Source: Enhydrobacter aerosaccus (GTDB taxonomy: Bacteria; Pseudomonadota; Alphaproteobacteria; Reyranellales; Reyranellaceae). From it: a stretch of 64,000 bases of DNA. Below, in pieces: positions 34,514-45,614 of the stretch. The notes under the pieces are model-generated. The model did no database searches. It had not been told where the DNA came from and worked only from the letters and a program-made list of their open reading frames with translations. Numbering within the stretch: the stretch's first letter is position 1; each line of letters opens with the position of its first letter. The stretch lies in assembly GCA_903832005.1 (NCBI GenBank), contig CAIKZO010000011.1:45731-109730 (forward strand), read 5' to 3'. The position numbers and the translations under genes were made by a program.

Positions 34514-35335
34514 ATGACGGGGGCGTCCGCCCAGCGCGTAGCCGCGCGAGAGGGCGACAACCAACTCGTCGTCGAGGGTGTGTCCAAGAAGTTCGGTGGC
34601 GTGACCGCCGTTCAGGACGTGTCGCTCGAAGTGCCGCGCGGCGGCATCGTTTCCATCATCGGGCCCAACGGCGCCGGCAAGACATCGCTGCTGAACATGA
34701 TCTCCGGCTTCTACAAGCCGGACACCGGGCGCGTCGTGTTGGATGGCGTCGACATCACCCAACGCAAACCCAGCGCCGTTGCGTCGCTCGGGATCGCGCG
34801 CACCTTCCAGAACATCGCTTTGTTCGGTGGACTAACGGTGCTCGACAATCTGATGCTCGGCCGCCACGTGCGGATGAAATCCGGCGTCTTCGCCAGCGCG
34901 GTCTATTGGGGCATGGCGCAGAAGGAAGACATCGCGCATCGAGAAGTGGTCGAGGAGATCATCGAGTTCCTGAAGCTCCAGGATCTACGGAAAATGCCGA
35001 CCTCGGCGCTGGCCTATGGGCTGCGCAAGCGGGTCGAGCTTGGCCGTGCACTGGCAGCCGATCCCAAGGTCTTGCTGCTCGACGAGCCGATGGGCGGCAT
35101 GAACCAGGACGAGAAGGAGGACATGGCGCGCTACGTCCTCGACGTGAACCAGGAGCGCGGCGTCACGGTCGTCCTGATCGAGCACGACATGGGCGTGGTC
35201 ATGGATATCTCAGACAAGGTCGTCGTGCTGGAACGCGGTCGGCGGCTTGCTTCGGGGACACCGGAAGAAGTGCAGAACGACCCGAAGGTGATCGAGGCCT
35301 ATCTCGGCACCAGCAAGGGTGGAGGCCGTACATGA
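34514..35335 (+). CDS. LivG-type ABC transporter ATP-binding protein
   Basis: 273 residues. Walker A IIGPNGAGKTSLLNMISGFY, ARTFQNIALFGGLTVLDNLM (Q loop), a degenerate signature SALAYGLRKRVELGRALA where LSYGxQ is usual, Walker B VLLLDEPMGGMNQDEKED, and switch His in LIEHDMGVVM. AGGGAGGAGTC precedes the ATG. First gene of the importer operon to 41383; the stop overlaps the synthetase ATG (ATGA). Confidence 0.93.
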   Translation: MTGASAQRVAAREGDNQLVVEGVSKKFGGVTAVQDVSLEVPRGGIVSIIGPNGAGKTSLLNMISGFYKPDTGRVVLDGVDITQRKPSAVASLGIARTFQNIALFGGLTVLDNLMLGRHVRMKSGVFASAVYWGMAQKEDIAHREVVEEIIEFLKLQDLRKMPTSALAYGLRKRVELGRALAADPKVLLLDEPMGGMNQDEKEDMARYVLDVNQERGVTVVLIEHDMGVVMDISDKVVVLERGRRLASGTPEEVQNDPKVIEAYLGTSKGGGRT

Positions 35336-37269
35336 GCCTCGTGGACGGCACCGGCACCGACACGTTGCCAAAGCTCCTGCAACGCAACGCGGGCGAAAGT
35401 CCGGCGGCGCCGGGCATTCGCGAGAAGACGCGCGGCGTCTGGCAGACTCTTTCCTGGAGCGGCTATCGCGACATGATGCGCGACTTCGCGCTGGGGCTGG
35501 CGGCGCAAGGTTTCAAGCGCGGCGACAAGCTCTCGGTCGTCGGCGACAACCGGCCCCAGCTCTACGCGGCACAACTCTCGGCGCAGGCGCTGGGTGGCAT
35601 GGCCGTGCCGGTCTACCAGGACTCGATCGCTTCCGAGTTGGTCTACGTCCTCAATCACGCCGAGGTCTCGGTGATCGTGGCGGAGGACCAGGAGCAGGTG
35701 GACAAGGTCCTGTCGCTGAAGGATCAGCTTCCCCATCTGCGGCAGGTGATCTTCGACGATCCGCGCGGACTATGGGCATACGACGATGCGCTGCTGACCT
35801 CCTTCGAGAAGGTGATCGACGCCGGCCGCGCGTTCGGCAAGCTGCATTCCGACTATTTTGCGACCGAACTGGCCAAGGGCACGGCGGACGATGTGGCGAT
35901 GATCGCCTACACGTCGGGGACTACCGGCGCCCCCAAAGGCGCGATGCTCAGCCATCGCAACATGATCGCGGGCTCGGAAGCCTTCCTCGAGGTCAACCAC
36001 ACGAAGCCCGGCGACAACTGGCTTTCGTATCTGCCGATGGCCTGGGTGGGCGACGTCGCGTTCTCGCTGGGCATGGCCCTGGCGGGCAACGTCACCATCA
36101 ATTGCCCGGAGAGCCCGGAGACGGTGCAACGCGATCTACGCGAACTCGGCCCGCACGTGATGCTGGCGCCGCCGCGCATCTGGGAAAACATGCTCACCAC
36201 CATGCAGGTGAAGAGCAGCGATGCCTCACCGCTGAAGCGCCGTCTGTTCGGTTACTTTCGCGGGCTCGCAGAACGGTGCGAGCTCAAGAAGACCGACGGA
36301 GTGCCGCTCACGCTTGGCGAGAGAATCGGACTGAGAGCGGGTGAGTTCTTCGTCTACGGACCGGTGCGCGACCAACTTGGACTTCGCAACGCGCGCTGGT
36401 GCTACACCGGCGGGGCGCCGCTGGGGCCGGACAGCTACCGCTTCTTCCGTTCCTTCGGCATCAACCTGAAGCAGATCTACGGGGCGACCGAGGCGTCGGC
36501 GCTGATCGCCTGCCAGGACGACGCGGAAGCCAATCCCAACACCGTCGGCCGGCCGATGCCGCGCATCGACGTCCGGATCGACGGCAATGGCGAGGTACTT
36601 CTGAAGGGCCCGAATGTCTTCATCGGCTATTTCAAGCAGGATGAGATCACGCGCGATGCCCTGGTCGACGGTTGGCTGAAGACGGGCGATGCCGGCTTCT
36701 TCGACAAGCAGGGCCATCTGGTGATCATCGATCGCGCCAAAGACGTCGGGCAATTGACCGACGGCTCGGCCTTCGCGCCGCAGTTCATCGAGAACAAGCT
36801 CAAGTTCAGCCCGTTCATTCGCGAGGCGGTGGCCTTTGGGCATGAAAAACCCAGCGTCATGGCGATGGTGGCGATCGACATGCAGACAGTCGGCGCCTGG
36901 GCGGAGAAGAGGGGGCTGGCCTACACCAGTTTCATGGATCTCAGCCGCAAGGTCGAGGTTGCCGGCCTGATCGCCGACGAGATCGGCAAGGCCAATGCGA
37001 CCTTGCCCGACGTCCAGCAGGTGAAGCGCTATCTGCTGCTGAACAAGGATCTGGAAGCCGACGACGCCGAGATGACTCGCACGCGCAAGCTCCGGCGCAA
37101 GTTCGTGGCCGAGAAGTACGACGCCGTCATCAATGCCTTCTACAACGGCGCTAGCCAGGTCGAGGTGACGACCGAGATCACCTTCGAGGACGGCCGCAAA
37201 TCGAGCATCACCAGCAATATCGTGATCCATGACCTGAAGCCGGCTGAGCCGGCGCGCAAGGCGGCTTGA
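35332..37269 (+). CDS. AMP-dependent acyl-CoA synthetase embedded in a branched-chain-type ABC operon
   Basis: 645 residues, ANL superfamily, long-chain acyl-CoA synthetase-like length. P-loop YTSGTTGAPKGAMLSHRNM, FLEVNHTKP and LSYLPMAWVGD, YGATEASALIACQ adenylation motif, KTGDAGFFDKQGHLVIIDRAKD with the hinge Asp/Arg, and TRTRKLRRKFVAEKY ahead of the C-terminus. The P-loop-to-hinge region has a QLTDGSAFAPQFIENKLKFSP segment in place of the usual N-terminal part of A8. Activates a carboxylic acid to its CoA ester. The ATG at 35332 overlaps the ATPase stop; the longer frame upstream overlaps that gene. Sits between transporter genes, pointing to uptake coupled to activation. Confidence 0.93.
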   Translation: MSLVDGTGTDTLPKLLQRNAGESPAAPGIREKTRGVWQTLSWSGYRDMMRDFALGLAAQGFKRGDKLSVVGDNRPQLYAAQLSAQALGGMAVPVYQDSIASELVYVLNHAEVSVIVAEDQEQVDKVLSLKDQLPHLRQVIFDDPRGLWAYDDALLTSFEKVIDAGRAFGKLHSDYFATELAKGTADDVAMIAYTSGTTGAPKGAMLSHRNMIAGSEAFLEVNHTKPGDNWLSYLPMAWVGDVAFSLGMALAGNVTINCPESPETVQRDLRELGPHVMLAPPRIWENMLTTMQVKSSDASPLKRRLFGYFRGLAERCELKKTDGVPLTLGERIGLRAGEFFVYGPVRDQLGLRNARWCYTGGAPLGPDSYRFFRSFGINLKQIYGATEASALIACQDDAEANPNTVGRPMPRIDVRIDGNGEVLLKGPNVFIGYFKQDEITRDALVDGWLKTGDAGFFDKQGHLVIIDRAKDVGQLTDGSAFAPQFIENKLKFSPFIREAVAFGHEKPSVMAMVAIDMQTVGAWAEKRGLAYTSFMDLSRKVEVAGLIADEIGKANATLPDVQQVKRYLLLNKDLEADDAEMTRTRKLRRKFVAEKYDAVINAFYNGASQVEVTTEITFEDGRKSSITSNIVIHDLKPAEPARKAA

Positions 37270-37271
37270 TC

Positions 37272-38171
37272 ATGTCGGGTGAGGATCTGGGCTTCCTGTT
37301 CGCGCTGCTGCTGAACGGCACCTCGATCGGCTTTATGTATTCGCTGATCGCGCTGGGATTCGTGCTCGTTTACAAGGCGACCGACGCCATCAACTTCGCG
37401 CAGGGCGAGTTCGTCATGATGGCGGGCCTGATCGCCGCCGCGATCTTGGGCATCGAAGGCATGCCGCTGATCGCGGCCATCATCGCGACACTGGCGATCA
37501 TGATCGCCTTCGGGTTTGGCTTCGAGCGCATCGTGCTGCGGCCTTTGCTGGGCCGTCCCGTCGTTGCCGTGATCATGGCGACCATCGGTCTTGCCGCAGT
37601 GCTGCGAGGCCTCACGCCGGTCATCTTCGGCGGCGAGACTCGGGCGCTGTCGCTGCCGATCGGTGACGAGCCGATCAACATCGGTCCCGCCAGCCTCTCG
37701 CCCATCCAATTGGTGGGCATCGTCGTTACCGTGTTGTTCTTCGCGGGCTTCAGTTGGTTCTTCAAGAAGAGCCGCAAGGGCGTCGCCATGCGTGCCGTCG
37801 CCGACAACCAGCAGGTGGCGCAAGCCATGGGCATCAATGTCGAGCGCTACTTTGCGCTCGCCTGGGCGATGGCCGGCATCGTGTCGGCGGTGGGCGGCAT
37901 CGTCTGGGGCAGCATGCTGGGCGTCGACGTGCATCTCGCCCTGGTCGGCCTGAAGGTGTTTCCGGTGGTGATCCTGGGCGGGCTCGATTCGATCGGTGGG
38001 GCGCTGCTGGGTGGCCTGATCATCGGCATCGTCGAGAGCCTCGTGGCCGGCTACGTCGATCCCTATGTCGGCGGCGGCACCAAGGATTTCGTGCCCTACG
38101 TGCTGATGATCGTCGTGCTGATGATCAAGCCCTACGGCATCTTCGGCAAACGCAGAATCGAGCGCGTGTAA
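37272..38171 (+). CDS. LivH-type ABC transporter permease
   Basis: 299 residues, about eight membrane helices. Family pattern: LLLNGTSIGFMYSLIALGFVLVYK, ATDAINFAQGEFVMMAG (the FAQG segment), RAVADNQQVAQAMGINVERYF and VVILGGLDSIGGALLGGLIIG near the C-terminus. Forms one half of the channel with the LivM-type protein. ATG at 37272 is used; a TTG six bases upstream is possible. Confidence 0.92.
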   Translation: MSGEDLGFLFALLLNGTSIGFMYSLIALGFVLVYKATDAINFAQGEFVMMAGLIAAAILGIEGMPLIAAIIATLAIMIAFGFGFERIVLRPLLGRPVVAVIMATIGLAAVLRGLTPVIFGGETRALSLPIGDEPINIGPASLSPIQLVGIVVTVLFFAGFSWFFKKSRKGVAMRAVADNQQVAQAMGINVERYFALAWAMAGIVSAVGGIVWGSMLGVDVHLALVGLKVFPVVILGGLDSIGGALLGGLIIGIVESLVAGYVDPYVGGGTKDFVPYVLMIVVLMIKPYGIFGKRRIERV

Positions 38172-38172
38172 C

Positions 38173-39240
38173 ATGTTCCATCGTGAGTCCGGTGTCTTCA
38201 AGACGACCTACGCCGCGGACATGGCGCTCTACCCGCTGCCGATCGCCAAGCGCACGGTGGCGTTCCTGGCGCTGCTGTTCGTCGTGATCCTGCCGCTCAG
38301 CCTGCAGGAATATCACCTGTCGATCCTGAACCTGATGTTCATCGCCATCGTGGGCGCCCTCGGGCTCAACATCCTCGTGGGCTACACGGGACAGATTTCA
38401 CTCGGCCATGGCGCGTTCATGTCGGTCGGGGCCTATACGGCGGCCAACCTCGCGGTCCGGCTGGGATTGCCGTTCTGGCTCACTTTGCCGGCGGGCGGGT
38501 TGATGGCGGCGGCGGTGGGCGTACTGGTCGGCATCCCCAGTCTTCGCATCAAGGGGCTGTACCTGGCGATTGCGACCTTGGCGGGCCAGCTGATCATCGA
38601 ATGGACGATCAACCATGTCCCGGCGATCTCCGGCGGCGCCTCGGCCTCGATCCAGGTCGAACGGCCGAGCCTGTTCGGGTATTCGCTCACCACCCAGACG
38701 CAGCTCTATTTTTTCCTGCTGTTCTTTGCCGTGCTGGCGATCGTGGCGACCTTGAACCTGATGCGCAGCCGCATCGGCCGCGCCTTCGTCGCGGTGCGCG
38801 ACCAGGACATCGCCGCCGAGATCATCGGCATCGACATCTTCCGTTACAAACTGATCGCCTTTGCGATCTCGTCGTTCTACGCAGGCGTCTGCGGCGTGCT
38901 CTACACTTATTACTTCGGCATCGCGAACTACGAGCAGTTCCAGCTCATCGTCTCGATCGACTATCTCGCGATGATCATCATCGGCGGGCTGGGCTCGGTG
39001 CTGGGAACGATCTTCGGCGCGGTGTTCGTGACTATCCTGCCGATCCTGCTGAGGATCGTGCTCGAGAATGTCGGTTCGCTGTTCTTCAGCGATTCGGAGC
39101 TGGCGAACGTGATCTCGGGCACGCGGCTGGCCGTGTTCGGAGGACTGATCATCCTTTTCCTGATCGTCGAGCCCGAGGGGCTCAATCGGTTGTGGCGGAA
39201 TATCCGGAGTTACTTCCGGGTCTGGCCGTTCTCCTATTAG
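38173..39240 (+). CDS. LivM-type ABC transporter permease
   Basis: 355 residues. IVGALGLNILVGYTGQISLGHGAFMSVGAY (LGHGAF is the LivM signature), GIPSLRIKGLYLAIATLA, RSRIGRAFVAVRDQDIAAEIIGID (coupling loop) and AMIIIGGLGSVLGTIFGAVFVT. Partner of the preceding permease, one base after its stop. Confidence 0.92.
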   Translation: MFHRESGVFKTTYAADMALYPLPIAKRTVAFLALLFVVILPLSLQEYHLSILNLMFIAIVGALGLNILVGYTGQISLGHGAFMSVGAYTAANLAVRLGLPFWLTLPAGGLMAAAVGVLVGIPSLRIKGLYLAIATLAGQLIIEWTINHVPAISGGASASIQVERPSLFGYSLTTQTQLYFFLLFFAVLAIVATLNLMRSRIGRAFVAVRDQDIAAEIIGIDIFRYKLIAFAISSFYAGVCGVLYTYYFGIANYEQFQLIVSIDYLAMIIIGGLGSVLGTIFGAVFVTILPILLRIVLENVGSLFFSDSELANVISGTRLAVFGGLIILFLIVEPEGLNRLWRNIRSYFRVWPFSY

Positions 39241-39290
39241 GAGACGGGCCGTGTTGTGGCGAAGATGAGAATAATAAACGGAGGGAACCC

Positions 39291-40544
39291 ATGATGAGGT
39301 TCATGAAGAGTGGACTGGGAGTGGCGGCAACGACCGTCCTCCTGTCGTTCGGCGCGGGCAATGCCTTCGCCCAGCCGAAGGAACTGGTGTTCGGCTTCCA
39401 GTGCGACCGCACCGGACCGACGGCCAATGTCGGCGTGAACATGTGCCCCGGCTATCACGACTATATCGACCTGGTGAACAGCAAGGGGGGCGTCGAGGGC
39501 TTCAAGATCAGGGTCATCGAGGTCGACAACGAGTACAAGGTGCCGCCGGCGATGGAAGCGCACGAGCGCTTCAAGAAGGAGGGGGCCGTGATCGAAGGCG
39601 TGTTCGGCACGCCGCAGACCGCCGCGCTCAACAAGAAGCTCGAAGAAGACAAGATCCTGGGCACCGCCCCGGGCTTCGGCACGGCCGCGGCCGCCGACGG
39701 CAAGCGCTTCCCGTATACCTTCCCGATCGCGGCCAGCTATTGGTCGCAGACGGGTGCCGCGCTCGCCTTCGCCAAGGAGCGGCTGGGCGGCAGCTTCAAG
39801 GGCAAGAAGATCGCCTACCTCTACTACGACAATCCCGCCGGCAAGGAGCCGCTGCCGATCCTCGAGGAAGTGTCGAAGTCGGAAGGCTTCGAGCTGCGCT
39901 CCTTCGCGGTGCCGGCGCCAGGTCTCGAGATGGGCGCGCAGGTGCTCGACATCACCGGCCGCTTCAAGCCCGACTTCATCATCACCCACCTGTTCGGCAA
40001 GGCACCGTCGGTCTCCATCAAGGAGCTGAAGGGTAAGGGCTATCCGCTGAGCAAGGTCGTGGCCCTGGTGTGGGGCAGTGCCGAGGCCGACATCATCGCC
40101 GCTGGCGGCATGGGCGTGGCCGAAGGCTACAACGGCGTCCAGTTCGCGGGCGTCGGCAAGGACTTCCAGGTCATCAAGGACATTGAGGCCATGTACAAGG
40201 CGCAGGGTAAGCCCGCGCCGAAGGAAATGGACTCCACCGTCTACTACAACCGCGGCGTCTTCATCGCAGCGCTCCACGTCGAAGCCGTGCGCAATGCGAT
40301 CAAGGCCAAGGGCGGCGCGGCGCCGACCTCGGAAGAGGTCAAGAAGGGCATGGAAGCGGTCAAGGGCTTCACCCTGGGCGGTCTCGTGCCGCCGATGGAG
40401 CTGTCGGCGGCCGATCACGAGGGCGGTGGCTGGTGCCAGATCTGGACCGTGAAGGGCGGCAAGCTCGTGCGGTCCAAGGACTGGTTCCAGGGTTATCGCG
40501 AGGTGATCCAGAAGCAGCTCGCGGCCGACGCGTCGAAGTCCTGA
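39291..40544 (+). CDS. ABC transporter substrate-binding protein of the acid/branched-chain-type importer
   Basis: 417 residues. Signal peptide after MMRFMKSGLGVAATTVLLSF ends near AFAQ. Type I binding fold: LVFGFQCDRTGPTANVG, YIDLVNSKGGVEGFKIRVIEVDNEY, GVFGTPQTAALNKKLEEDKI, IAYLYYDNPAGKEPLPILEEV. GGAGGGAACCC precedes the ATG; the long frame upstream is antisense/other-frame shadow of the LivM gene. Ligand unknown; with an embedded acyl-CoA synthetase a carboxylic acid is likelier than an amino acid. Confidence 0.92.
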   Translation: MMRFMKSGLGVAATTVLLSFGAGNAFAQPKELVFGFQCDRTGPTANVGVNMCPGYHDYIDLVNSKGGVEGFKIRVIEVDNEYKVPPAMEAHERFKKEGAVIEGVFGTPQTAALNKKLEEDKILGTAPGFGTAAAADGKRFPYTFPIAASYWSQTGAALAFAKERLGGSFKGKKIAYLYYDNPAGKEPLPILEEVSKSEGFELRSFAVPAPGLEMGAQVLDITGRFKPDFIITHLFGKAPSVSIKELKGKGYPLSKVVALVWGSAEADIIAAGGMGVAEGYNGVQFAGVGKDFQVIKDIEAMYKAQGKPAPKEMDSTVYYNRGVFIAALHVEAVRNAIKAKGGAAPTSEEVKKGMEAVKGFTLGGLVPPMELSAADHEGGGWCQIWTVKGGKLVRSKDWFQGYREVIQKQLAADASKS

Positions 40545-41383
40545 TGGGAACGGGGGCGGGCGGCGAGCGATCGCCGTCCGTTTCTTCCATGCTGACGATC
40601 AACAATATCGAAGTCGTCTACGACAAGGTGATCCTCGTCCTGAAGGGCGTGTCGATCGATGTCCGCGCGGGCGCGATCACGACCCTGCTAGGCGCGAACG
40701 GCGCCGGCAAGACGACGACGCTCAAGGCCATCTCGGGCGTGCTGCGCTCCGAGCGCGGCGAGGTCACCAAGGGCACGATCCAGCTCGGCGAGAAGCGGAT
40801 CGACGGCATGCGTGCCCATGACGTGGCCAGGCTCGGATTGGTCCAGGTCTTCGAGGGGCGGCGGGTCTTCGAGCAGCTCACCTGCGAGGAGAACCTGATC
40901 GCGGGCGGTCATGTGCACCGGGATGGTGCCGTCGTGCGCCAGGGCATCGACATGGTCTATTCCTATTTCCCGCGCCTCAAGGAGCGCCGGCACCAGCAAT
41001 CGGGCTACCTGTCGGGCGGCGAGCAGCAGATGCTGGCAATCGGCCGCGCGCTGATGAGCCGGCCGCAAGTCGTGCTGCTCGATGAGCCGTCGCTGGGTTT
41101 GGCGCCCATGCTGGTCGAGGAGATCTTCGGCATCGTCCAGCGCCTGGTGCAGCAGGAGAAGCTCTCCGTCCTGCTGGTCGAGCAGAACGCCACCCTGGCG
41201 CTCGCGGTCGCCGAACACGGCTATGTGATGGAGAACGGCCGCATCGTGCTGGAGGGCAGCGCCCAGAAGCTCATCGAGAACTCCGACATCAAGGAATTCT
41301 ATTTGGGGCTGAATGAGGGCGGCTCACGAAAATCTTATCGCGACACCAAGCATTACAAACGACGCAAACGCTGGCTATCCTAG
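40544..41383 (+). CDS. LivF-type ABC transporter ATP-binding protein
   Basis: 279 residues from the ATG at 40544, which overlaps the binding-protein stop; a second ATG at 40589 (MLTINNIEVVYDK) would give the usual family N-terminus and 264 residues. Walker A GANGAGKTTTLKAISG, signature LSGGEQQMLAIGRALM, Walker B VVLLDEPSLGLAPMLVEE, switch LLVEQNATLAL. Ends with a basic tail KRRKRW. Second ATPase of the importer and last gene of the operon. Confidence 0.93.
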   Translation: MGTGAGGERSPSVSSMLTINNIEVVYDKVILVLKGVSIDVRAGAITTLLGANGAGKTTTLKAISGVLRSERGEVTKGTIQLGEKRIDGMRAHDVARLGLVQVFEGRRVFEQLTCEENLIAGGHVHRDGAVVRQGIDMVYSYFPRLKERRHQQSGYLSGGEQQMLAIGRALMSRPQVVLLDEPSLGLAPMLVEEIFGIVQRLVQQEKLSVLLVEQNATLALAVAEHGYVMENGRIVLEGSAQKLIENSDIKEFYLGLNEGGSRKSYRDTKHYKRRKRWLS

Positions 41384-41401
41384 AGCGGATGGGAGCGTGT
41401 C

Positions 41402-42147
41402 ATGGACGACATTGAACGGCTGCACGAGATGATCGCGGGCGCCACGCGCATGGTGGCCTTCACCGGCGCGGGGATTTCGACCGAGTCGGGGATTCCCGAC
41501 TTCCGCTCGCCTGGTGGCATCTGGACCAAGTACCAGCCGATCTACTTCGACGACTTCATGTCGTCGGACGAGATGCGGCGCGAGGCCTGGCGCCGCAAGT
41601 TCGCGACCGACGCGACCATGCAGCAGGCCGAGCCCAATGCCGGCCATCGCGCGCTGGCCAAGCTGGTCGAGCAAGGCAAGATGACGGCGATCATCACCCA
41701 GAACATCGACGGGCTGCATCAGCGCTCCGGCGTGCCTGACCAGAAGATCATCGAGCTGCACGGCAACACGACCTACGCCACCTGCCTCGACTGTGGCCAG
41801 CGCTACGAGCTTGCGCCGATCCGCAAGGCGTTCGAGGGCAAGGGTGAGCTGCCGATCTGCGAGAAGTGCGACGGCATCTTGAAAACGGCCACGATCTCGT
41901 TCGGCCAGGCGATGCCCGAGATCCAGATGGCGCGCGCCCAGGACGAAACCATGGGCTGCGACCTGTTCATCGTCCTGGGCAGCTCGCTCGTGGTCTATCC
42001 GGCTGCGGGCTTCCCTCAGATCGCCCGGCGCAAGGGCGCCAAGCTGGTGATCCTCAATCGCGATCCGACGGACCAGGACGACAAGGCCGACCTGGTGATC
42101 CATGGCGAGATCGGTCCGACCATGAGCCGCGTCGTCGGCGTCAACTG

Positions 42148-42148
<1 letters not shown>
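41402..42148 (+). CDS. cobB: Sir2-family NAD-dependent protein deacylase
   Basis: 248 residues. NAD motifs AFTGAGISTESGIPDFRSPGG, TQNIDGLHQRSG and the catalytic His120 in IELHGNTTY. Zinc ligands Cys128, 131, 153, 156 (CLDCG and CEKC). GSSLVVYPAAGFPQ is the C-terminal NAD contact. Removes acyl groups from Lys of acyl-CoA synthetases and other proteins; its place 18 bases after a CoA-synthetase operon could be functional, which is inference. Its stop overlaps the next ATG. Confidence 0.94.
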
Positions 42149-43919
<1,771 letters not shown>

Positions 43920-43920
43920 C

Positions 43921-44547
43921 GTGGACATCGCGGCGATCACGGCCAAAGCGCCGGTGATCCCGGTCCTGACGATCGACCGGGCGGCCGACGCCGTGCCGTT
44001 GGCCCGGGCGCTGGTCAAAGGCGGCCTGCCGGTCCTTGAGATCACGCTCCGGACCGACGCGGCGCTCGAAGCGCTGAGGGCGATTGCCGCCGAGGTCGAG
44101 GGCGCGATTGCCGGTGCAGGGACCGTGCTGGATGCCGAGCAGCTCGCCAAGGTGAAACAGGCGGGCGCCCAGTTTGCGGTGAGCCCGGGCTGCACGCCGA
44201 CGCTCGCCCAGGCGGCCAAGGCCGCGTCCATGCCCTTCCTGCCAGGCGTGCAGACGGTGTCCGAGGCTATGGCGCTGGGAGAGCAGGGCTTCCGGCTGCT
44301 GAAGTTCTTTCCCGCCGACAGCTCAGGTGGCCTGGGCTGGTTGAAGGCGGTCGCGGCGCCCCTGGCAGGCGTGCGGTTCTGCCCGACCGGCGGGATTGGC
44401 GCGGAGACGGCGCCGGCCTACCTGGCGCTCGCCAACGTGGCCTGTGTGGGCGGTTCCTGGGTCGCTCCGAAGGACGCGGTGGCCTCGGGGGATTGGGGCC
44501 GGATCGAGCGGCTTGCCGCCGCAGCCGCGGCGCTCAAACGGCCCTAG
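43921..44547 (+). CDS. eda: 2-keto-3-deoxy-6-phosphogluconate (KDPG/KHG) aldolase
   Basis: 208 residues, GTG start directly after the SDR stop. Class I aldolase signature: Glu40 in LPVLEITLRT, and the Schiff-base Lys128 in FRLLKFFPAD, with GCTPTLAQAAK and FCPTGGIGAETAPAYLAL for phosphate binding. Splits KDPG (or the galacto epimer) to pyruvate and glyceraldehyde-3-phosphate, the end step of the Entner-Doudoroff route. Works with the kinase at 46.6 kb. Confidence 0.93.
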   Translation: MDIAAITAKAPVIPVLTIDRAADAVPLARALVKGGLPVLEITLRTDAALEALRAIAAEVEGAIAGAGTVLDAEQLAKVKQAGAQFAVSPGCTPTLAQAAKAASMPFLPGVQTVSEAMALGEQGFRLLKFFPADSSGGLGWLKAVAAPLAGVRFCPTGGIGAETAPAYLALANVACVGGSWVAPKDAVASGDWGRIERLAAAAAALKRP

Positions 44548-44603
44548 CGCCTCCGGGCGGAAAATGCTTTTTTGCTACCCGTTGGGGGTAGCAGTTCATT
44601 TCA

Positions 44604-45605
44604 ATGAATAGATTTGCGATTGGCGCGCTGGTGCTGGCGTTTGGATCGAGTCTCGCCGCGCACGCCGAATCCGTCCTCGTCCTCAACTCCGAAGAGACGT
44701 CCTACAGCGTCATCGACCGGGCTACGCGGACCGAGCTGACGCGCCTGCCGCTGGGTCGCGAGCCGCACCACATTGCGGTGACGCCCGACGGTAACGAGGT
44801 GCTGCTGGCCTCGACCGTGACCAACGATCTGGTGGCGCTCGACACCAAGACCGGCGAGCAGCGCCGGGTCGTGCGCGACATCGTCGATCCCTATCAATTG
44901 GGCTTCAGCCCCGACGGCAAGTGGTTCGTGACGGTGGCCAACCGGCTGGACCATATCGACATCTATCGCGCGACCGACTTCAAGATGGTGAGCCGCATCT
45001 TCGTCGACAGCGTGCCGAGCCATCTCACGTTCGACAACGAATCGAAGACGGTGTTCGTCAGCCTGCAGAAGAGCAACCGGGTCGTGGCCTATGACCTCGC
45101 GACGCAGGCGCTGAAATGGAACGTCGAAGTCGGCAAGACGCCGGCCGGCCTTCTGATGCTGCCGGACAACAAGCGCCTGCTGGTCGCGCTGACCGGCGGC
45201 GATGGCGTGCAGGTCCTCGATCCGAAGGACGGTTCGCCCAGCAGTTTCCTGCAGACCGGGAAGGGCGCGCACAACTTCTGGCCGAAGGGTGACGGTCGTC
45301 ACTGGTTCCTCAGCAATCGTGTCGACAGCACGGTGTCGTTGGTCGACACACAGGACATGAAGGTCGTCGGCATGATCTCGGTGCCCGGCGGCCCCGACTG
45401 CATGGCGATCACCGCTGACGGCAAGGAAATGTGGATCACACAGCGCTTCCTGCGTCGCGTGGCCGTCGTCGACCTCGCCCAGATGAAGGTCGTGGCGAGC
45501 ATCCGCGTCGGGAAGTCGCCGCACGGCGTGTTCATCCTCAAGGGCGATGCCGCCACTGCCGCGCCGGTCGTCCGCGCTGCTGCCACCGAGACGCCCGTCC
45601 GATAG
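44604..45605 (+). CDS. secreted YncE-like beta-propeller protein
   Basis: 333 residues with signal peptide MNRFAIGALVLAFGSSLAAHA. Repeats of the YVTN/YncE type: PLGREPHHIAVTPDGNEVLLAS, VDPYQLGFSPDGKWFVTVAN, VGKTPAGLLMLPDNKRLLVAL, VPGGPDCMAITADGKEMWITQ. A seven-bladed surrogate-type propeller; no cofactor ligands seen. A hairpin GCTACCC-GTTG-GGGGTAGC (44576-44593) lies in its leader. Confidence 0.82.
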   Translation: MNRFAIGALVLAFGSSLAAHAESVLVLNSEETSYSVIDRATRTELTRLPLGREPHHIAVTPDGNEVLLASTVTNDLVALDTKTGEQRRVVRDIVDPYQLGFSPDGKWFVTVANRLDHIDIYRATDFKMVSRIFVDSVPSHLTFDNESKTVFVSLQKSNRVVAYDLATQALKWNVEVGKTPAGLLMLPDNKRLLVALTGGDGVQVLDPKDGSPSSFLQTGKGAHNFWPKGDGRHWFLSNRVDSTVSLVDTQDMKVVGMISVPGGPDCMAITADGKEMWITQRFLRRVAVVDLAQMKVVASIRVGKSPHGVFILKGDAATAAPVVRAAATETPVR

Positions 45606-45614
45606 CGAACGCGC

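Noticed and set aside
44576..44593. hairpin GCTACCC-GTTG-GGGGTAGC after eda as a terminator
   Set aside because: The T run is before the hairpin, not after it, on the plus strand, and on the minus strand it is an A run. More likely a leader stem of the YncE-like gene.
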